DNA of 64,000 nucleotides from Straminergon stramineum (taxonomy: Eukaryota; Streptophyta; Bryopsida; Hypnales; Calliergonaceae), in the NCBI GenBank assembly GCA_963920665.1, contig OY987263.1, positions 30,492,547-30,556,546 of the forward strand. The letters run 5' to 3'. Shown here in pieces: positions 59,348-64,000 of this stretch (the stretch's first letter is position 1; the number at the start of each line of letters is the position of its first letter). Under the pieces are notes generated by a model. That model did not search any database, was not told where the DNA came from, and worked only from the letters and a program-made list of their open reading frames with translations. The position numbers were made by a program, and so were the translations under genes.

Positions 59348-60691
59348 TCATTTGAAAATCCAAAATAAAGGTAAAACAAGATTTATGTTTTGTTTCAATA
59401 ATTTATCTACAGTGAACTAAAATATAAAACTATCTCAAGAGAAGAAAAGACCAAAAATGGAATATTTAATTGTTGTCCCTTCTAAAGTCCATTTTTGCCT
59501 TCTTCATTTGAGTTTTGTGCTTGAAAGAAAAGTTTGATTTCCTTTTCTGACCAAGGTCTTTTATCAAGAGGGTGATTCCAAACTTTAGAGTTTGCAAGCA
59601 ACAAAACCAAACATACATCAAAAATGAAAAAATATTATGTATTGCCAAATTCCACTCTAATGAAGCAAAGTTTAGAAAAGTATACCATGTTCATAATGTC
59701 CAATCCCAAGGTTAAGTGCATATGATTCACGCCCAACCATTCTTTCTTTTTTACCAAGAAGACAAAATGGAGATCTTAGAAAATGGATGAAGTATTGATC
59801 ACATTGTGTGGAGCTGAGGAGGTTTGAACTCGAGTTCTACATTTGGAAGGAGAAAAAATCTTTGGAAGCACAAAGAAGAAGTTGGACGTATCCATTGGCA
59901 ATGCAAGAAACCCATACCAACTAGACAAAGTCAAATTTTCTCAACCTCATGTTCAAATGCGATCTACAACAACTTTTATTGAGTCCATGGATGGCAAAGG
60001 AAAACCACTTGAGGTGAACCTTTCTCAACATATTATGATTGCATTTGAAAGCAACTACAACAGAAAAAGTTGTACATAGCAAGGATCAACCACAAAATGC
60101 CAAGCTCAATTGCTCAACAATGGTCGAATATGAAGTGCATGACTAAAATTAAAAGGAGATGAAAGGGAATCCTAGCTCCCACCTACTGCTTGAAAAAAGA
60201 AGATTACAAGAGTAAGTGAAAAGTATCGGTGGACTATTGGTTTTGTTGGGATGACATTCAAAAATGAGTGAAAGGTATGAAGCAAGAATACGTCATTGAT
60301 GGGCCTAAGGTGCTAGAGGTTTTGCATGTTTTGACTGGGATCAATCTTAATTGAGAGGAGACTTTGTTTCTATAGCACACGGGCTTCTGTCTCCAAGGGC
60401 AACCTGTATTGTCGTCACATCATTTCTTCAACATGTCCAAGATTTTCAAGAGCATTTTGTGTAACCAACTGCCACCACTAAATCTGGATGCGTATCCAAC
60501 AATTAGGAACAATCGAACCATGCTGTGAATTGCAAATGTACCAATGAGAGAACAAAAAAGCAAGTGGGAGAGTGCAAGCAATATTAGAGGACAAATCATA
60601 GGAGTAATTGTGCTTCTTTTCCTAGGCCTAGGTACAATAGTGTCACTAGAGACTAGAGTAGATCAGAACAAAAATGTGTATTGAATTACAA
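59348..60691. other. Repeat-derived DNA, no gene named
   Basis: Between about 59840 and 60500 composition is less AT-rich and several frames read with protein-like content (for example a 78-codon frame at 59843-60079). This could be a decayed retroelement, but no motif is certain. Confidence 0.35.
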
Positions 60692-60694
60692 TGG

Positions 60695-60899
60695 CACTAG
60701 AAGAGAAATAAGTATTTTAGGTATAGTCCTAGTAGTATAGTCCAATAAGTAATGACATGAAAAATGTGTTTGTAGTCAAATTTTACTAAAAGCACATGTA
60801 TTTGTAGTAAAGTTTTATTAAAAACACCCTTTTTAGGTCACTACTCATAAGAGTATACTACTAGGACAATGTTTTTTTAAAAAACTTTTTCTTGTAGTG
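60695..60899. mobile_element. CACTA-type MITE, 205 bp, second copy of the 42177 family
   Basis: The ends are CACTAGAAGA and TCTTGTAGTG. Flanks TGG and TAG differ by one base. The interior matches 42177-42380 ('tatagtcctag', 'ataagtaatgac', 'tagtcaaattttacta'), but the arms are more diverged, so this copy is older. Confidence 0.7.
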
Positions 60900-60902
60900 T
60901 AG

Positions 60903-62017
60903 ATATGTCCCCCATGTGCACATGCCTGGACTTCGTGAATATGGTTGTTTTGGCTATTAGAGGTTGTCATCAATATGTGAATTGCAAGCACTTATACCAC
61001 CTATACCAATACTTTTGGAAGATAGACATCTATAATAACAAACTCATTCATGCACCAAGTCATAGCTTCAACAAGTTGAAACTTCTTTTAGACCAAGCAA
61101 GGTTCATTACTATTTCAGAATAGGCACGGCCACATTCTTCTATGTCTTTCATTCATATTGTATTAATTTACATTTGTTATGACTGAAATGATTTGGAGCC
61201 TATAGAATAAAAAATGTTTATGCATTCATGAAGTATAAGAGTATGTTTGATTAGTCAAATGTTTTGAAGTAAAAAGGTATGAATGGCGAAGAACGACAAT
61301 TGTACCCCCCAATCCACTAACACACATATGAATATAAAATCAATTTATTTCTCATTTTATTTTCCTTTCGTTTCCCATCTTTTTCCCATTCTTTTTTTCA
61401 TTTTTTGAGAGGACATCTTCTATATTTTATAGTTTTATTTTCGCTAGGAATGAAAATTATATGAAGTAAAACACTTAAAGATTAGAGTGAAATGTCTACC
61501 ACATCGAGTTGTGATAGTCATTTCACACTAATCTTTAAGTTGTCTACTCATCCTACACATGTCTTTTTATACTAGCGCATGATGTTAGAAATCCAATCAT
61601 TATACGATATTTAGAAGTCATTGTTCTATATATTCAATTTAGCTAGTCAAAATCATACAATATTTTTTAATTAAGTCAAAAACATAATGAACCATTAATT
61701 TAGTTGGCACTTGAGCCACCCCAAGTTGAAGTCTTTTACATAGCAGGCTATGAGTTTGTTGTGGGTTCCTTGACTCTGCTCGGTCTCCCCTGATCTGGAT
61801 TCCTTGCTTGCTCTGTGTTGATTTCCTTCTGGCTTTTACGTTTTGAAAGAATAGAAATGGAAAAGAAAAAAAATATGTCATCGAGGACCTGTTTCCCCTC
61901 GTTTTGTGTATTGTTTCCTCTATCAATGGAAATTGTCCATGTGTTTCAAGAAAAAAATAATTATTTGTCCTTATCTATATTCATGGTACTATACAAAATA
62001 TGCATGGCCCCTACATG
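60903..62017. other. AT-rich intergenic DNA
   Basis: A 72-codon frame at 60905-61123 and a 95-codon frame at 61639-61926 (-) are open but unrecognised. Confidence 0.4.
61474..61539. repeat. 66-bp palindrome
   Basis: The arms CTTAAAGATTAGAGTGAAATG and the near-exact reverse complement (CATTTCACACTAATCTTTAAG) enclose about 24 bases. It could be a very short MITE or a hairpin-forming site. No target duplication is clear. Confidence 0.6.
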
Positions 62018-62021
62018 TTAA

Positions 62022-62584
62022 CCTGTAAGCACTCCGATGTCCATTTTCTGGACGATAAACAGATGGAAACTTGAGTTTTATCCTCCTAACTGCTTGGATG
62101 AAAGTTATTCTAATTTGTAGAAATATTTTATCAAGTTGTTGTCTAAGGGTTGGATTTGGTGTTACTAGAGTAGTATTTTTCTAAAATTACAAATGTGAAA
62201 CAATGTCAAGTGGTCAAATTGCATTGACTTTAGTTCAAAACTAGATTTGCCAAAATGAGGTCATAGATTTGAAGAACGCAAAAATTTCAAAAAATCACCA
62301 TGTGAAGAGAACCTCATTTCAAATCCATTCCAACAATTTTTCTCAAAAAATGATTATATTTTGCTTGTACGTGAATTTTGAAGGGATTCTAGAATTTTTC
62401 TTTCAAAATTCATAAAAAAAAGATTGGTGATAATATTGGTGAACTTAACTATACAGATGGAATCTAAAAATAAAAATCTACAACTTTTATTTGTGTATCA
62501 ATTCTAAAATATGCTTCCAAATAGCACTTTGTAATGATTTTTCTCAAATTGTCAATTGTGTAGATGAATCTGGACATTTAGGGG
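62022..62584 (-). mobile_element. TTAA-flanked non-autonomous DNA transposon, copy 3 (best preserved)
   Basis: Perfect TTAA lies on both sides (62018-62021 and 62585-62588). The ends are CCTGTAAGCACTC (variant of CCCCTAAGCACTC) and AATCTGGACATTTAGGGG. Its 563 bases are the reverse complement of 31224-31792 with dispersed changes. It has no transposase frame. Confidence 0.8.
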
Positions 62585-62588
62585 TTAA

Positions 62589-63067
62589 GGCTAACTTATT
62601 AATAAAAATTCCTAATACAAGATGTTTTTATGTAGCCTAATTTATACATATTAGAGGTTGTGGAATTTCATGGATCCTATATGAGTCTTGCATATTATAT
62701 AAAATTTTGCCCTCTTGAATTAAATGGATACTATCTTTTAACTCACGTAGTTTTCTAAAAACTCAAAAGTAATCTCCTCATGTCCAAGCTTGATCAAAAT
62801 CCCCCCCAAAAACACTTTAATAAACAAGTAACATAAAGAAGATCTATAAACCTCACAAGAATAGAATTTCAAATTATAAAATTATAGAAAAAAATTATGT
62901 AAAAATAAAAAATATTTAATTCGCTATCATAGGGTGGCATTCTACAAGCCATTGCATGTGCAACCAAGTACACTAATTTGTCCATTAATGCATGTACCAC
63001 AAATTTACCAAAGTCATACAAACAACTTGTAAAATATTGAAATTATTGTAGACTAAAACACTTAGAA
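62589..63067. other. AT-rich intergenic DNA
   Basis: No gene or RNA is recognisable. Confidence 0.4.
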
Positions 63068-63069
63068 TA

Positions 63070-63393
63070 CACGTAGAACCTCTTGAAAGTAATACCCTCC
63101 CTAAGGTAATTATATTGATTGCCTAGTCTTACATGAAGCTACATACAAACATCATCAATGCAATGACTTTACCTGATGTAATATAGTCAGCCCGATCCAT
63201 ATTACTTTAAGGTAGATGCATCCATTTCCACCTTTGCAACCAATTATGTCATCATGTACCAATGGAGTACATTCTAGAAAAAGAAAGTGCACTAAAGGGA
63301 CGGGAATGGGTGCATCTACCTTAGAAAGGTTCTTAAAGGGACATAAATGGATGCACCTACCTTTAGAGAGATTTGATTAGAGAGGTTCTACTA
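63070..63393. mobile_element. pogo/Emigrant-like MITE, second copy with nested palindrome
   Basis: The ends are CACGTAGAACCTCT and AGAGGTTCTACTA, each next to TA. Internal landmarks 'cctccctaa', 'attgattg', 'agctacatacaaa.atcat' and 'caatgac' follow 6802-6971. From about 63209 to 63362 a second inverted pair (AAGGTAGATGCATCC against GGGTGCATCTACCTT) looks like a nested insertion that lengthens this copy. Confidence 0.55.
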
Positions 63394-63396
63394 TAC

Positions 63397-63541
63397 AATG
63401 TACAGATACTATAAGAGACTCTAATACAATGAACTTCTCATTGCCAACAGTGAGAGGCTTCATGGCTTCTCTTTCAGCTATGTTGGGGCCTTGGTCTTTG
63501 TCTACTCACTTGTCCAATATGTCCATGTTAAAGAGGACTAG
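63397..63541. other. Intergenic DNA before a tandem repeat
   Basis: A 93-codon frame (63429-63710) spans this area and the repeat below. Its content shows no known domain. Confidence 0.35.
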
Positions 63542-63640
63542 CCCAATTCCGTTTGCATGTCAATTCTATCACCCTATATTTGGCCCCAATTCAGTTTGCA
63601 TGCCAATTCTGTCACCCTATATTTGGCCCCAATTCTGTTC
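63542..63640 (+). repeat. 43-bp tandem repeat, 2.3 copies
   Basis: Units start CCCAATTC at 63542, 63585 and 63628. The first two differ at four positions and each ends CACCCTATATTTGGC. The repeat length is not a multiple of three, so it does not support a coding role. Confidence 0.8.
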
Positions 63641-64000
63641 ATTTGAACATCTAAATCTGTCAGAGAAATTAGATAAATCTATTCCAAATTCTAACAAAAT
63701 TAGCAAATGAATGCCATTAAAGGTAATGTGTCACTCCTTTACTAGTCACTTTCCAAATACTTATAGATACACGAAATTACGGTTATAGGTTGTTTCTAGG
63801 ACATTTATGACTCTAGTTTGTAGGCAATTTTGTCATTTTATAACGGACCACTTTAGAAATTCATACAAATTATAATTTTGATCAAAAAATCATAATTCCA
63901 CTTGGGTTTGACTCATGAAACAAGAACACACCTTAAAAAAAATGTTTGCCCTTCTTGGAATTGGCCACAACATAGTCAGATTGCAAATCAAGGTGGTAAT
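63641..64000. other. AT-rich intergenic DNA to the window end
   Basis: Nothing recognisable is seen. Confidence 0.4.

Noticed and set aside
1..64000. CRISPR arrays, bacterial operons, tRNA or rRNA genes
   Set aside because: No regularly spaced identical repeats, Shine-Dalgarno-led gene clusters, tRNA B-box/TTCGA arms in a foldable context or rRNA signatures were seen. The spliced genes mark the window as eukaryotic.

Overview
The window looks like nuclear DNA of a land plant, AT-rich and full of old transposable elements. Four spliced or single-exon genes are convincing: an ethylene receptor, a starch-targeting CBM48 protein, a short-chain dehydrogenase and a DA1-type LIM peptidase. All are plant-type proteins and the introns are plant-like (GT-AG). 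A non-seed plant (moss, liverwort or lycophyte) is a reasonable guess, because the ethylene receptor combines traits that angiosperms split between two subfamilies. The sequence alone does not prove this.

Layout. 1-7 kb: repeats and AT-rich filler. 7-15 kb: ethylene receptor (+), six coding exons at 9007-14602, with a long GC-richer upstream region, a 21-base G tract and a short upstream ORF. A minisatellite follows it. 15-18 kb: intergenic, with one MITE. 18-21 kb: PTST2/FLO6-like gene (-), five coding exons, convergent with the receptor. 21-32 kb: transposon graveyard with broken Ty3/gypsy RNase H and integrase pieces, a 1.06-kb foldback element, CACTA-type MITEs, and a 1.2-kb element with a 10-bp target duplication. 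32-33 kb: intronless SDR gene (-). 34-44 kb: more repeats, including TTAA-flanked elements and a gypsy reverse-transcriptase scrap. 44-52 kb: DA1-like gene (+), eleven coding exons at 46602-51974, with a GC-richer upstream region. 52-64 kb: repeats and AT-rich sequence without a recognisable gene.

The four genes do not form a pathway. They cover hormone perception, starch granule initiation, a membrane-anchored oxidoreductase and organ-size or proteolytic control. Apart from the genes, the most notable content is the set of non-autonomous DNA transposons whose ends and target duplications can be read directly. At least two families are flanked by TTAA and begin with CCC, which resembles piggyBac, a superfamily seldom discussed in plants.

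Exon joins were made by hand from splice sites, reading phase and remembered family alignments. No database search or gene-prediction program was run.
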